64,000 nt of DNA. Source: Tumebacillus avium (GTDB lineage Bacteria; Bacillota; Bacilli; Tumebacillales; Tumebacillaceae). The notes under the pieces are model-generated. The model was not told where the DNA came from. It saw only the letters and a program-made list of their open reading frames with translations, and did no database searches. The stretch's first letter is position 1; each line of letters begins with the position of its first letter. This document shows positions 44,522 through 53,773 of this stretch, in pieces. The position numbers and the translations under genes were made by a program. The stretch lies in the NCBI RefSeq assembly GCF_002162355.1, contig NZ_CP021434.1:4332001-4396000 (forward strand). Direction: 5' to 3'.

Positions 44522-44917
44522 ATGAAAACTTGTGTTTTCCTGCTTATCTTGTCCCTTGTAACATCCATGTGCGAGCCAATACCCGACGCAAAGCCACTTT
44601 CAAGTACTTCCCCTGTCATAAGCAAGGTCTACACCACACCTATTCCAATTCAGGGTCTTTGGTTGACTTTACCGAAAAAGCCCGGAGTCGTCACGATTCA
44701 CGTGGATGCGGAACATACATCAAAAGTCACGTTTTGGCTGTACCCCACAGGGACGGGGCCAAAAAAATGCGAATTTATGGGGGAGGATATCGATCCCTCA
44801 GACGGCTGGTCTTATCAACTGGAATACGGAAATCGTTCCCTGCATACTCACTTTGTTGTAGAAGCTCATGGACCTGGGGGAACCACGTTTCAATTCTTCA
44901 ACATCACAACGAACTAA
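44522..44917 (+). CDS. Small lipoprotein-like secreted protein
   Basis: A 131-aa protein with GAGAGGTGCAG upstream of the ATG. It begins with a short signal and a lipobox-like VTSMC ending at Cys17, so probably lipid-anchored. The rest has a beta-strand pattern (GVVTIHVDAEHTSKVTFWLYPTG; HFVVEAHGPGGTTFQFF). No family recognised. Its stop overlaps by four bases the stop of the opposite SpoIID-like gene. Confidence 0.65.
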   Translation: MKTCVFLLILSLVTSMCEPIPDAKPLSSTSPVISKVYTTPIPIQGLWLTLPKKPGVVTIHVDAEHTSKVTFWLYPTGTGPKKCEFMGEDIDPSDGWSYQLEYGNRSLHTHFVVEAHGPGGTTFQFFNITTN

Positions 44918-46170
44918 TAGGTAAAGAAACCCAACTTATTTGTTGCTCCCGTTTTAGGAGAGTAATCGTAGTAGTAATGCAGCATCCAATCAAAAAGATA
45001 CGGACCACTGTCTGCCCAATACTTCGTTCCATATTGTGTCATAACTCCGCTGTATTGAGTGCCCGGCGAGCCACTTATTCCAGCCGCATACTGAGCTTCA
45101 AATAATGCATGCGTGGAGGCATTTTCCATCCCAATTCCTCCAACAGCATTAATGGCGTTCGTCGTGGCGGTGTATTGAGCACTAGAATTGACAACATATG
45201 CTTGACTTTTTTGGGTATCGTATAGAGATGCTCCGTATTGGGGGAGCAGTTTATTATAATACCGGTACCATCCGAACATTTTGACACCCATCGCACCTGC
45301 CTTAAGAGATTCCATCCGCCACGCTGGTCCCCACTCATTTGGTAGCACATCTTTCACGTAATCATAAAAGGGAATATCCCGGACACAAACGGCGGTCGTG
45401 CACCCGTAGTTGGACCGATTTGGGGGATATTCTAACAAAATCGGAATTGAGTTAGGACGGACATGATCTCCCGTGACTTCAGGTGCTGTTAAATTGTTCA
45501 GGGATTTGAATCCTTTTTCTTTTTGAAGTTGCTCCTGCGTTGCGATGTTCGTTTTGATCACTTCCCCGATACGATTTACCACCTTCCCCTTATAAAGTTC
45601 CTTTCTGATTTTCAACGCATTTTTCTCATCCACAGTTCCAAAGCCGTTGTTCGTTAAATTAAAGATATCCACTGGCGCAACCGACATTTCAATCAACTTA
45701 TACTCGTCATTCTCTGGAACAACTACAGCAAGCATGTAGTTGACTCCGTTGATATAAAACTCACTTTCTTTTCTTACTTTGTAATCCACTCCGATGTAAT
45801 AAACATGTGCTTCACCATAATCGGCAACATATTGATCATAATTCGAAACCGTTTTTGCTACATCAGGAGTTACCTTCTTGGATTCAGTAATTCTCGCATG
45901 TTTGATCGTGAACAAGCCTCGGTTAGATTTTGCATGCTCAGGATCAACCAGAAAACCGTCCATTAAAGCAGCCTGAGAAGATACCCAATTATTCGAAATT
46001 TCCACCCATTGATTTGCGTTTTCTTCAAAGATCTCCTGCTGTACTACCTGAAATGCACGATCCAATACTGTCACTTGCGATTCATCGCTGGATGCGTACG
46101 AACTCGAACCAAAGGCAAAAAGTAAGGTGCCTGCCATTGCTAGAGTTACTCCTATGTTTATTCGATGCAC
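44914..46170 (-). CDS. Secreted SpoIID/LytB-like protein
   Basis: About 418 aa from the GTG at 46170, which has GGAGGGATCTCTC upstream. An N-terminal signal (residues 5-27, ending SSYAS) suggests export. The middle is of unknown fold. At about residue 265 it reads FYDYVKDVLPNEWGPAWRMESLKAGAMGVKMF, which matches the SpoIID core (PxEM..W..EALKAQAVAARTY) including the Glu. SpoIID is a lytic transglycosylase. The glycine-rich remainder ends in a Tyr/Ser-rich tail. Function in wall remodelling is inferred only. Confidence 0.65.
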   Translation of the reverse strand: MHRINIGVTLAMAGTLLFAFGSSSYASSDESQVTVLDRAFQVVQQEIFEENANQWVEISNNWVSSQAALMDGFLVDPEHAKSNRGLFTIKHARITESKKVTPDVAKTVSNYDQYVADYGEAHVYYIGVDYKVRKESEFYINGVNYMLAVVVPENDEYKLIEMSVAPVDIFNLTNNGFGTVDEKNALKIRKELYKGKVVNRIGEVIKTNIATQEQLQKEKGFKSLNNLTAPEVTGDHVRPNSIPILLEYPPNRSNYGCTTAVCVRDIPFYDYVKDVLPNEWGPAWRMESLKAGAMGVKMFGWYRYYNKLLPQYGASLYDTQKSQAYVVNSSAQYTATTNAINAVGGIGMENASTHALFEAQYAAGISGSPGTQYSGVMTQYGTKYWADSGPYLFDWMLHYYYDYSPKTGATNKLGFFTY

Positions 46171-46465
46171 GAGAGATCCCTCCAATCTTTTTATAGGTAA
46201 CAATTACACGAAATACCAACAACTTATTCCTTTGTCGAAAAATGTTTTTGTGTCCTTTCGGAGCTATTTTAAGCTTCATTGAGGCCTTGAACGGGCTCGG
46301 CGAAGTCGTTTCGCCAGTTTCGCTTGCCTAATTAGCATCTCGCAGTTTCTTGAGAACACATTATAAGTCGTCGATCTCATGCGCGTCCGACTCATGGCTA
46401 ATGTTCGAGTTCGTTGTTCACAGGCATGAAGAACAAGAGGAACATGAACACGTCGTGATCCCGAG

Positions 46466-46560
46466 GGCCACCTCAAAAGCTACTACCGCCAACTACGCAA
46501 GGCTACAAAAGGCAAGAGCATCTATCCAATGTCCCGTCATTGGATAGATGCTCTAAGTAG
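46466..46560 (+). mobile_element. IS256-like transposase remnant
   Basis: The plus frame reads HLKSYYRQLRKATKGKSIYPM, which resembles the C-terminal TxxIEGFHRQLRKVTKxKG block of IS256 transposases. The rest of the transposase is absent. The 46171-46696 gap is otherwise without an evident gene. Confidence 0.45.
46515..46554. repeat. Perfect 17-bp inverted repeat
   Basis: AGAGCATCTATCCAATG and its exact reverse complement, separated by six bases (TCCCGT). It begins inside the transposase remnant. Without a T tract it is not a clear terminator; it may mark a recombination scar. Confidence 0.85.
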
Positions 46561-46696
46561 ACACGATGGATGTTGTTCAAAAAATGGAAGATCTGTTAAG
46601 GACTAAGGCCCCCCCATTTTGCCATCCATTTCTCTGATCGTATCGACCTCTATTAGAGTACGAAATCGATCACTGTATAGCTTTTTAAACACCTGT

Positions 46697-48322
46697 CTAC
46701 TTGACAGGTATAGCAGCAGATTCGACACTGACTTCTTTTTTGTTTTTAAGAATATCGTATGACAACAACAGCCTTCTAAATTGTGTGGTGAATCTTGGCA
46801 CCCCAATTTCTTTCACACGACTCACCTTTTCCCTAATGTACCTTTCCAAATCCTCCAATTCTATACGAGCAACGTTAAAACCAATAATCTCCTGTTCTTT
46901 GGATTCATCATACTTAAGCGAGACTATATCTTCAAGTGAATTCATTTGAATTCTGTAATAATCGTTAATCGAAGAGATGCAACCTTCTTCTAAGTCACCG
47001 AATCGGCGAAGGCGTTGCCTTATTTTTTCCTTTTCTACAGGGTTTAATATAGTCTTCTCTAGATCTACATCGTGCAAGTATTTCAAAAATGGAATTCGAG
47101 CATTTCCAGCCTGACTCGCGACAAAACGAAGAGCAATATCAGCGGGTATTTCATTTTGATCAAAAACATAATCGTAAACATAGGATAGTAGATCCGGCAT
47201 TTGAAAAATGTAGGTGGCATCACCCAACGCCACAACTAGATTCTCATCACCAATCCTTTTTTCTAAGTCCTCGAGTTGTTGGGGCGCAATCAACAATGAA
47301 TTCAAGGCTCCTTTCCTTCCCCGATCTTCTATCAATTGTCTAATGACCCTTTGATATCGCCTTACCTCAGAAGGCGATACACCTTGGTTGATTTGTATAA
47401 GCTGCTCATACAACGCCGCGTAATTGTCCGTTGTGATAACTGTATACTGACACCCTAACTCCTTATCAAAAACTGTTCGTTCCTTTATTTCTAGTTCCCT
47501 TTCTTTTCTTTCAATAATAATTATGCGGGTACTCATCTTCTCAATCTCAGATGGAGACAACGACGAGGAAAAGTCCTGTAAAATTTTTCTGACGTTCAAA
47601 TCCGTTAACGAATATCCAATAAAAATTATCGGAGAATTGACCAACAAGGAGATGATTTTGGCACTGATTAACACGGAGTTTTTGTTAAAGTTCTCATAAT
47701 CATCTTTTGTGATAACTATAGAACTAGGGTCTTCATAACTTCCATGCAACTTGTAAATCTCGGCCCAGCCTAAGGTCTGTTCAAAAAAACCTTTCTGCCC
47801 GATGTATTTTTTTATTCCATTACTATTAATACTATTAAAAGATCGTTCGAGAAATCCATCATAATTTGTGGTCAGAATTATTTGTGCTTTATTGAGGAAT
47901 TTCTGAAAAAGCGGATATTCACCATTATCGATTAACTGATACTCGCTGAATCTATTAGATATTGCTTTTTTAAAAGGCGAAACCCCGGACTTATAGGCAT
48001 CTCGCTGCGTGAAATTTTCAATTGTAATTTCCTCTTTGAAAAACTTCGAATTATATTTCGTTTCGATTACCGTAGCAGCTTCGATATTTGTGTGATAAGT
48101 AATCTCGCTTTTATTTGCATTCGGATATTGTTCTACAATTGATTTTTTTAATGTATTTAGAAAAGCATAAAAGTCCATTCCTTCGTTGAGTTTCTGCCAG
48201 AAATAGTCTAGCAGGTCCTCCCAACTAGGAAAATCAACCAGATATCTCTTGGAAATACCTGAACCGATGAAAACGATTGGATATTCATTTTTTTGTTTAA
48301 GCAATTCTATAGCAGCTGACAT
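46697..48322 (-). CDS. SIR2 family protein, probable anti-phage effector
   Basis: 541 aa from the ATG at 48322, with AAGGAGGGGG upstream. The N-terminal half is a SIR2 fold: FIGSGISKR (GAGxS-type NAD loop), ILTTNYDGFLE (TTNxD), YKLHGSY (catalytic His), and GYSLTDLNVRKIL. The C-terminal half is of unknown fold. AT-rich codon use, no adjacent HerA or Argonaute partner, and position between an IS scrap and hypothetical genes suit a solo defence gene. Stand-alone SIR2 proteins of this kind abort phage infection by draining NAD; activity here is inferred. Confidence 0.8.
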   Translation of the reverse strand: MSAAIELLKQKNEYPIVFIGSGISKRYLVDFPSWEDLLDYFWQKLNEGMDFYAFLNTLKKSIVEQYPNANKSEITYHTNIEAATVIETKYNSKFFKEEITIENFTQRDAYKSGVSPFKKAISNRFSEYQLIDNGEYPLFQKFLNKAQIILTTNYDGFLERSFNSINSNGIKKYIGQKGFFEQTLGWAEIYKLHGSYEDPSSIVITKDDYENFNKNSVLISAKIISLLVNSPIIFIGYSLTDLNVRKILQDFSSSLSPSEIEKMSTRIIIIERKERELEIKERTVFDKELGCQYTVITTDNYAALYEQLIQINQGVSPSEVRRYQRVIRQLIEDRGRKGALNSLLIAPQQLEDLEKRIGDENLVVALGDATYIFQMPDLLSYVYDYVFDQNEIPADIALRFVASQAGNARIPFLKYLHDVDLEKTILNPVEKEKIRQRLRRFGDLEEGCISSINDYYRIQMNSLEDIVSLKYDESKEQEIIGFNVARIELEDLERYIREKVSRVKEIGVPRFTTQFRRLLLSYDILKNKKEVSVESAAIPVK

Positions 48323-48485
48323 AGTTTTTCCCCCTCCTTCAAGTTTTATCGACATAAATATATTCGACAAAATTTGTTGAAACCCTTTATTAACACTCTT
48401 GTCAACGGACTTGTCTCAAAGACTAACACCTTCTACTCACATCACCAACAATCCATAATCGAGCGGTTTCATATAGGGAATATGA

Positions 48486-48511
48486 ATTAAGCACCCATGT
48501 CGGGTGCCTAA
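48486..48511 (-). terminator. Weak terminator after the 71-aa gene
   Basis: GCACCC / GGGTGC arms with AT-rich flanks and no long T tract. Confidence 0.4.
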
Positions 48512-48513
48512 TT

Positions 48514-48729
48514 CTATATCGTGATGATCTCGTCGATGTACACCATAAACTCGGTGCGAAAGTATCCATCCTCAGTATGGTGATTAAGGAGCATACTTTC
48601 AAGCTTGAATTGCCTTTGATCGAATATCAATGTATCGCTCTCTTTGATTGCCGTGATCAAACCAGCCAAGTCGTTGGTTTCTGTCACGAATAGCCGTTCC
48701 CCGCTGTCCGTCGCATATACCACTGTCAA
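48514..48729 (-). CDS. 71-aa protein of unknown function
   Basis: I choose the TTG at 48729, with GGAGG eight bases upstream; a GTG nine bases earlier overlaps the ribosome site. The sequence reads VVYATDSGERLFVTETNDLAGLITAIKES and ends EFMVYIDEIITI. It has a beta-alpha-beta look but no recognised motif. Its own small promoter and terminator region suggest it is real. Confidence 0.5.
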   Translation of the reverse strand: MTVVYATDSGERLFVTETNDLAGLITAIKESDTLIFDQRQFKLESMLLNHHTEDGYFRTEFMVYIDEIITI

Positions 48730-48778
48730 CGTTATCACCTCCAGACATCATTCTAGCCACAACTAAGTTCGTTCACAC

Positions 48779-48910
48779 CTACACAACGTTTTCCTTGCCT
48801 CCGTACTTCCAAAGTCGCCCGGAAGTGACTTGATCGATATTTATAATCTTTTCGTTAAGCTCAAGCGTGGTGAAAACCTCTGCGAAGAATTGAAAACGCC
48901 TAGAACTCAT
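48779..48910 (-). CDS. Doubtful 43-aa ORF
   Basis: ATG at 48910 with GAGGGCAGG directly ahead. Sequence MSSRRFQFFAEVF...GKENVV, no motif. It may be spurious; I list it because the codons look plausible. Confidence 0.25.
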   Translation of the reverse strand: MSSRRFQFFAEVFTTLELNEKIINIDQVTSGRLWKYGGKENVV

Positions 48911-49258
48911 CCTGCCCTCACTTCGGTGGCGTGTATATACAATATCGAAAACGTGACGATATACCGTCTCGCAAACTTTTCGACCTGATCGATCCCTGAA
49001 GCACACAAAGTCCAAGTATGACACACCGCTATTCTCATGTAAGAAGGACGACTATGACTCTTCTCTTCAACATCCCCACCGTGTCTGGAGTACACAATAT
49101 TGTTAAAACGGGAGATATAGCTGACCGGAACCCCTTTGGTCGATCAAGGCTTGTACATTTTTCACCACACGCCCGCTTTTTTCATACGCTAGAAGAGCCT
49201 ACTCCCCGAAGATAAAGAGGATTTATGAGGCTCGGGAAAGAGAAAGGAGTCGGAAGGT
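48911..49258. other. Gap with no convincing gene
   Basis: It includes a possible 54-codon plus-strand frame at 49054-49215 with AAGAAGG ahead of its ATG, but the translation has no recognisable feature. The end carries the ribosome site of the downstream gene. Confidence 0.5.
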
Positions 49259-50062
49259 ATGCAACGTTCATCGTCCGAACGGGCTTGGGATGATATCTTG
49301 CGTGATCCGCTGCCTGGTCGACTCGCCAAACCGCGAACGACAAGCGGGCTCACCATGTTGATCGATACAGGTCTCGGCTTGCAAGAGACCGGTGATCTCG
49401 TGGAGCTGGCCGGTCCCTACATCGACTATGTAAAATTGGGATTTGGCACCTCAAAACTGTATCCTGTACACGTGTTGCGCGACAAAATTGAGCTGCTGCA
49501 AGCCAATCAGATCGAGATCTACCCAGGCGGCACCTTCCTCGAAGCAGCGGTTTTGCAAAACAGATGGCACCAGTTTCTGGAACGCTGTCTGGTGCTTGGT
49601 TTCCGCACCGTCGAAGTGTCGGACGGCACGATTCCCCTGTCGCAGCAAAAGCGGGAGGAGATCATCCGCCACGCCAACGCAGAAGGTCTGAAAGTGATCA
49701 CCGAAGTTGGCAAAAAGGAAGACGGGCTGCATCTGCCTGTGGAAACACAGCTGGAGATGATCGAAGCCGACCTCGCCGCCGGCGCGTTCAAAGTGATTCT
49801 CGAAGGACGTGAATCGGGCAAATCGGTTGGCATGTTTGCCCAGGACGGGTCGATCCGCCAAGATGATTTTGACGCGCTGACCTCTCAAGTGAAGAACCTT
49901 GACCAGCTGATTTGGGAAGCGCCTTTAAAATCACAGCAGGAAGAATTGATCAAAAAATTCGGGCCGAACGTCAATTTCGGAAATATCAATCCGCGCGACA
50001 CCATCGCGTTGGAAGCGCTGCGCGTCGGACTGCGCAGCGACACCCTGCGCTTCACGCTGTAG
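49259..50062 (+). CDS. Phosphosulfolactate synthase (ComA family)
   Basis: A 267-aa TIM-barrel protein. The family block is TSGLTMLIDTGLG, followed by YVKLGFGTSKL, then IEIYPGGTFLEAA, then EVSDGTIPL and ITEVGKKE. It joins sulfite to phosphoenolpyruvate to give phosphosulfolactate. In Bacillus the equivalent gene (yitD) supports sulfolactate accumulation in spores, which fits this spore-former. The next Bacillus genes, for phosphatase and dehydrogenase steps, are not adjacent. Confidence 0.88.
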   Translation: MQRSSSERAWDDILRDPLPGRLAKPRTTSGLTMLIDTGLGLQETGDLVELAGPYIDYVKLGFGTSKLYPVHVLRDKIELLQANQIEIYPGGTFLEAAVLQNRWHQFLERCLVLGFRTVEVSDGTIPLSQQKREEIIRHANAEGLKVITEVGKKEDGLHLPVETQLEMIEADLAAGAFKVILEGRESGKSVGMFAQDGSIRQDDFDALTSQVKNLDQLIWEAPLKSQQEELIKKFGPNVNFGNINPRDTIALEALRVGLRSDTLRFTL

Positions 50063-50134
50063 GCTTCTGGTCTACCTTGTCCGCCCTGTCCATATACATG
50101 TGTAAAGAGTCTGCACAGGTAAGGGGCGGTCGGC

Positions 50135-50590
50135 GTGGTCGGAGAGATTATCCTGGTCGTATTGATTATTATTGGCATCGTCGGCAGGGCCAGCATTTTG
50201 GCCACAGCCGCCAGCTTTTTGCTCATTTTGAAATTGCTGAGCTTGCAGCGGTTTTTTCCAACGCTGGAACGGAGAGGTCTCGAGCTGGGCCTGCTGTTCC
50301 TGATGATCTCTGTGTTGGTGCCGCTGGTGAATGGCAAAGTGGCCACCAAAGACCTGATGAGCGCTTTTTTATCGGTCGGCGGAGTCTGCGCGATCGTCGG
50401 CGGGATCTTGGCGACGTATCTGAACGGCCAAGGTCTGTATATGCTGAAAATGGACCCGGAGCTGATGATGGGTCTGGTCATCGGGACGGTGCTTGGCATT
50501 GTGTTCCTGAAAGGGATTCCGGTCGGCCCGTTGATGGCGGCGGCGATCGCAGCGATTTTGATGAAGCTGTACCAGTATATTTTTCGGTGA
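50135..50590 (+). CDS. DUF441 membrane protein
   Basis: A 151-aa protein with four membrane helices and a GTG start after AAGGGGCGGTCGGC. Characteristic blocks: LELGLLFLMISVLVPLVNGK, GGILATYLNGQGLYMLK, and VGTVLGIVFLKGIPVGPLMAA (here IGTVLG...). Family function unknown. It follows the phosphosulfolactate synthase by 72 bp. Confidence 0.88.
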   Translation: MVGEIILVVLIIIGIVGRASILATAASFLLILKLLSLQRFFPTLERRGLELGLLFLMISVLVPLVNGKVATKDLMSAFLSVGGVCAIVGGILATYLNGQGLYMLKMDPELMMGLVIGTVLGIVFLKGIPVGPLMAAAIAAILMKLYQYIFR

Positions 50591-50602
50591 CAAAAACAAA
50601 AC

Positions 50603-50637
50603 AAAAAGCTCCCGGCCGATGCGGCCGGGAGCTTTTT
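50603..50637. terminator. Bidirectional terminator between DUF441 and mecA
   Basis: A perfect 16-bp stem AAAAAGCTCCCGGCCG / CGGCCGGGAGCTTTTT with a 3-nt loop, between convergent genes. Confidence 0.92.
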
Positions 50638-50646
50638 GTTACGTAT

Positions 50647-51255
50647 TTAACGCAGCGGGAAATGCTGGGTGATCGTCTGGACGGCGTTGCCATTCATGAC
50701 CCGCTTGCCATATTCATCGAGCATCGCCTTGGTTGTCGGCGAGAGCTCACCATATTCATGCAGAATGGACCAGAACGTGTCGTACAGCTCTTCCCCAACC
50801 TCATCTTCATCGAAGAAAAGATGATAGCGTTCCTTGTAGTGGTACAGCGTGCCGCCAACCGCTTCATACGCCTGCAGCGAATGAGCAGCGCGGATCACTT
50901 CCTCCAAGTCTTGGAACACAAACGTAAAAGCGCCAAACGGATCGGGAGAGATCATCGTCATCTCAGCATCATCGTCTTCCTCCTCCAGGAGTTCCTGCTC
51001 GTGAGCAGGCAGTGAAGGCAGTTGCGTGACGACAACGATGACGCCTTCGGTCGGCATCGTAAACGCTTCGACGGCGATTGGACCTGCGACTTCAAAACCG
51101 GTCTCCAGATACGCTTTCTCCATCATATCCCAGAACAGCTCTTGTACCTTGCGGCCATTTTGCCAGATCTCATCCCGGTCGATGCCACGCTGGTCGAGGT
51201 CGTCGTAAGAGAGCATGAAACGCACTTTGTTGTCTCCGAGCCTCTCTACGCGCAT
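50647..51255 (-). CDS. mecA: Adaptor protein MecA
   Basis: 202 aa from the ATG at 51255, matching the MxxER start of Bacillus MecA and spaced eight bases from AAGGAG. DLDQRGIDREEIWQNG-like DLDQRGIDRDEIWQNGRK, an acidic linker (EEEDDDAEMT), and a C-terminal domain ending in the FDEDEVG/HEYGE block. MecA delivers ComK and other substrates to ClpCP. Monocistronic. Confidence 0.92.
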   Translation of the reverse strand: MRVERLGDNKVRFMLSYDDLDQRGIDRDEIWQNGRKVQELFWDMMEKAYLETGFEVAGPIAVEAFTMPTEGVIVVVTQLPSLPAHEQELLEEEDDDAEMTMISPDPFGAFTFVFQDLEEVIRAAHSLQAYEAVGGTLYHYKERYHLFFDEDEVGEELYDTFWSILHEYGELSPTTKAMLDEYGKRVMNGNAVQTITQHFPLR

Positions 51256-51354
51256 TCTCATCACTCCTTCGCAGAGAGAATGGTTGCTGCTTGGTGCTTA
51301 TACTTCGTTACCTATCATTATGCAACGACAAGATCACCTGTTCTGTAAGCGAGG

Positions 51355-52736
51355 TTACTTTGCCAGCTCGTAAATGGCCTTTGCAAAGATCTTGGTGCAG
51401 GTGAGCAGGTGGTCAACTTCCCAGAACTCATCCTTTTGGTGAGCCACTTCCGGCTGTCCGGGGAATTGTGCGCCAAATGCGACCGCGTTCGGAATCGCCC
51501 GTGCATACGTGCCGCCGCCGGTGGTGAGCGGAGCGAGTTTCTCCCCCATCACTTCTTCATACACCTTGAGCAGCGTCTGCACGATCTCCGATTCGAGGGG
51601 CACATAGTGCGGCTTCATGTTGGCGATGCCGGGGTCTGTCACGTTAAATCCGATCGGCCCCGTTTTTTGTTCTAACAAACTTAACATGTCAGCATCCGTT
51701 TTGTCCACAGGGAAACGCAGGTTAAAAGTAAAGGTGATTTCCTGCTCATTAACATTTGCAAGCCCGAGGTTGCAAGTCAAAGGACCGGTCGCGTGGCAGG
51801 TCATTTTGACGCCGACGCGCTCGCCGTCCGTGTCGACTTCGGACAGAAATGCCCAGGTATCGCGGTCGGCCGTGTCGAGCACGCGCAGGAGTTTGCCCGC
51901 TTGTACCACCGCATTGACCCCGTGCTGCGGCGCCATCGAGTGGACGGAGAGACCTTCGACGGTCAGCAGAATCTCGCTGCCGTTCACTTCCAGGAGATGC
52001 TTCACGTTTTCCTGTGCGGCCGTCTCGCGGATCTGTGCAGCCACCGCTTCAGCGTCACCATCGACTGCCAGCACGATGCGGCAGGAGTCCGGCACCATGT
52101 TCACGCGGTTGCCGCCGGTCAGTTCGCGCACGATGACCGGAGCGGAGGCGAGCTCCTGGCGCGGCTTGGTCAGGTTGAAGCAGAAGATGCCCTTTTCCGC
52201 ATAGATCAGCGGGAAGTCCGCATCGGGGGTGAAACCGCCGATCGGGTACGGCTCCTTGGTGAAATAGTGATCCATGCAGCGCCAGTTCGACTCCTCGTCA
52301 AGGCCCATGATCAGGCGGACTTTCTTGCTGAGCTGCACGCCCGATTCACGGATGGCTTTCATCGCGAAGAGAGCGGCCATCGTAGGTCCCTTGTCGTCGA
52401 TCGCCCCCGGGCATAGATCTTGCCGTCATGAATCTCGGCGCCAAACGGCGGGTACGTCCAGCCCGACCCGACCGGCACCACGTCGAGGTGGCCGAGCACG
52501 GCGATGTATTCGTCCCCTTCGCCCATTTCGATGTGGCCGGCATAGCCGTCCACGTTTTTCACAGCAAACCCAAGCTCTTGTCCCAACTGCAAAGCATAGT
52601 GAAGTGCTTCCGCGCACCCCGGGCCAAACGGCTGATCAGGAGCGGTCGCTTCCCCGCCCACCGAATCGATGCGCAAGACCCCTTGTGTTTTGGCAATGAT
52701 GTCGTCGCGGTTTTGATCAATCCACTTTTCAAACAT
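51355..52736 (-). CDS. pepV: Dipeptidase PepV, frame broken by one missing base
   Basis: From the ATG at 52736 (GAGAGGAG upstream) the frame runs to a C-run at 52404-52408 and then shifts. Adding one base joins IYARG to AIDDKGPTMAAL and gives 460 aa, the PepV length. M20 metal-site motifs are intact on both sides: VLGHLDVVPVG, then GLDEESNWRCM, and LTTGGGTYARAIPNAVAFG. It cleaves dipeptides with broad specificity. Because both halves are otherwise conserved, a sequence error is more likely than a real pseudogene. Confidence 0.88.
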
Positions 52737-52779
52737 CCTATGCAACTCCTCTCGCGTTTTTGTATGTTTTTGCAAAACT

Positions 52780-53769
52780 CTATCTCATGGGCCAAACGTC
52801 CGGGTTGACAAGGGAGACAGGAAGTTCCCCTTTTAGAACGTTCAGTACATTTTGAACGGCGATTTCCGCCATTTTCGTGCGGGTCTCAAGCGTAGCACTC
52901 CCCAGATGCGGAGCGAGCACGACGTTTGGCAGCGTGAGCAGGCCCGGATGCACGGCAGGCTCCGCTTCAAAGACATCCAGCCCCGCCCCGGCGATCTCGC
53001 CTGTCCGCAGCGCTTCAACCAGCGCCGCTTCGTCGACGACCGATCCGCGTGCGGTGTTGATCAGGAAAGCGGTCTTTTTCATCGCGCGGAACGTGTCGCG
53101 GTTGATCATGTGGTGCGATTCGGAAGAGTACGGCATGTGCAGGGAGATCACGTCCGCTTCGGCGAGCAGCGCATCAAGACCTGCGTAGGTCAGGCCGTAT
53201 TCCCGCTCGGTCGCTTCATCGAGGCGGCGGCGGTTGTAGTACAGCGTGTTCATTTCAAACGCTTTGGCCCGCTTGGCAACGGCGAGGCCGATGCGCCCGC
53301 AGCCGATGATGCCCAGCGTCTTGCCGGCCAGCTCGGTGCCGAGCAGCATCAAAGGAGACCAGCCTGTCCACTTTCCGTCGCGGACGTAGAGATCCGCTTC
53401 GACGATGCGGCGCGTGACCGCCATCAGCAGCGCCCAGGCGATCTCGGCGGTGGCGTTGGTCAGCACGCCAGGCGTGTTAGTGACCGGAATGCCCAGTTCG
53501 GTTGCCGCCGCGATGTCGATGTTGTCATAGCCGACCGCGTAGTTGCTGACGACCTTCGGACGGGCCGCTTCGAGCAGAGGGCGGTCGATCTTGTCGACCA
53601 GCGTGCAGAGCAGTGCGTCATGCTGATGGAGGAGCGTGTGGAGCTCCTCCGGTGTAGGCTGGCGTTCGTTTGAGAAGACGGTGACGTCGCAATGCTCGAA
53701 CAGCCGGGCCATGCCCGCTTCCGGCAAGGCGCGGGTGACGAGCACGCGCGGTTTGGCAGATGGAGTCAT
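52780..53769 (-). CDS. D-2-hydroxyacid dehydrogenase (glyoxylate/hydroxypyruvate type)
   Basis: A 329-aa protein. NAD motif LGIIGCGRIGLAVAKRAKAF, substrate block NYAVGYDNIDIAAATELGIPVTNTPG, and catalytic NTARGSVVDEAALVEAL (Arg), FEAEP (Glu), and APHLGSAT (His). The best match by motif is glyoxylate or D-glycerate reductase. It is 4 bp after ccpA, so probably in one operon. Confidence 0.88.
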   Translation of the reverse strand: MTPSAKPRVLVTRALPEAGMARLFEHCDVTVFSNERQPTPEELHTLLHQHDALLCTLVDKIDRPLLEAARPKVVSNYAVGYDNIDIAAATELGIPVTNTPGVLTNATAEIAWALLMAVTRRIVEADLYVRDGKWTGWSPLMLLGTELAGKTLGIIGCGRIGLAVAKRAKAFEMNTLYYNRRRLDEATEREYGLTYAGLDALLAEADVISLHMPYSSESHHMINRDTFRAMKKTAFLINTARGSVVDEAALVEALRTGEIAGAGLDVFEAEPAVHPGLLTLPNVVLAPHLGSATLETRTKMAEIAVQNVLNVLKGELPVSLVNPDVWPMR

Positions 53770-53773
53770 GCGC

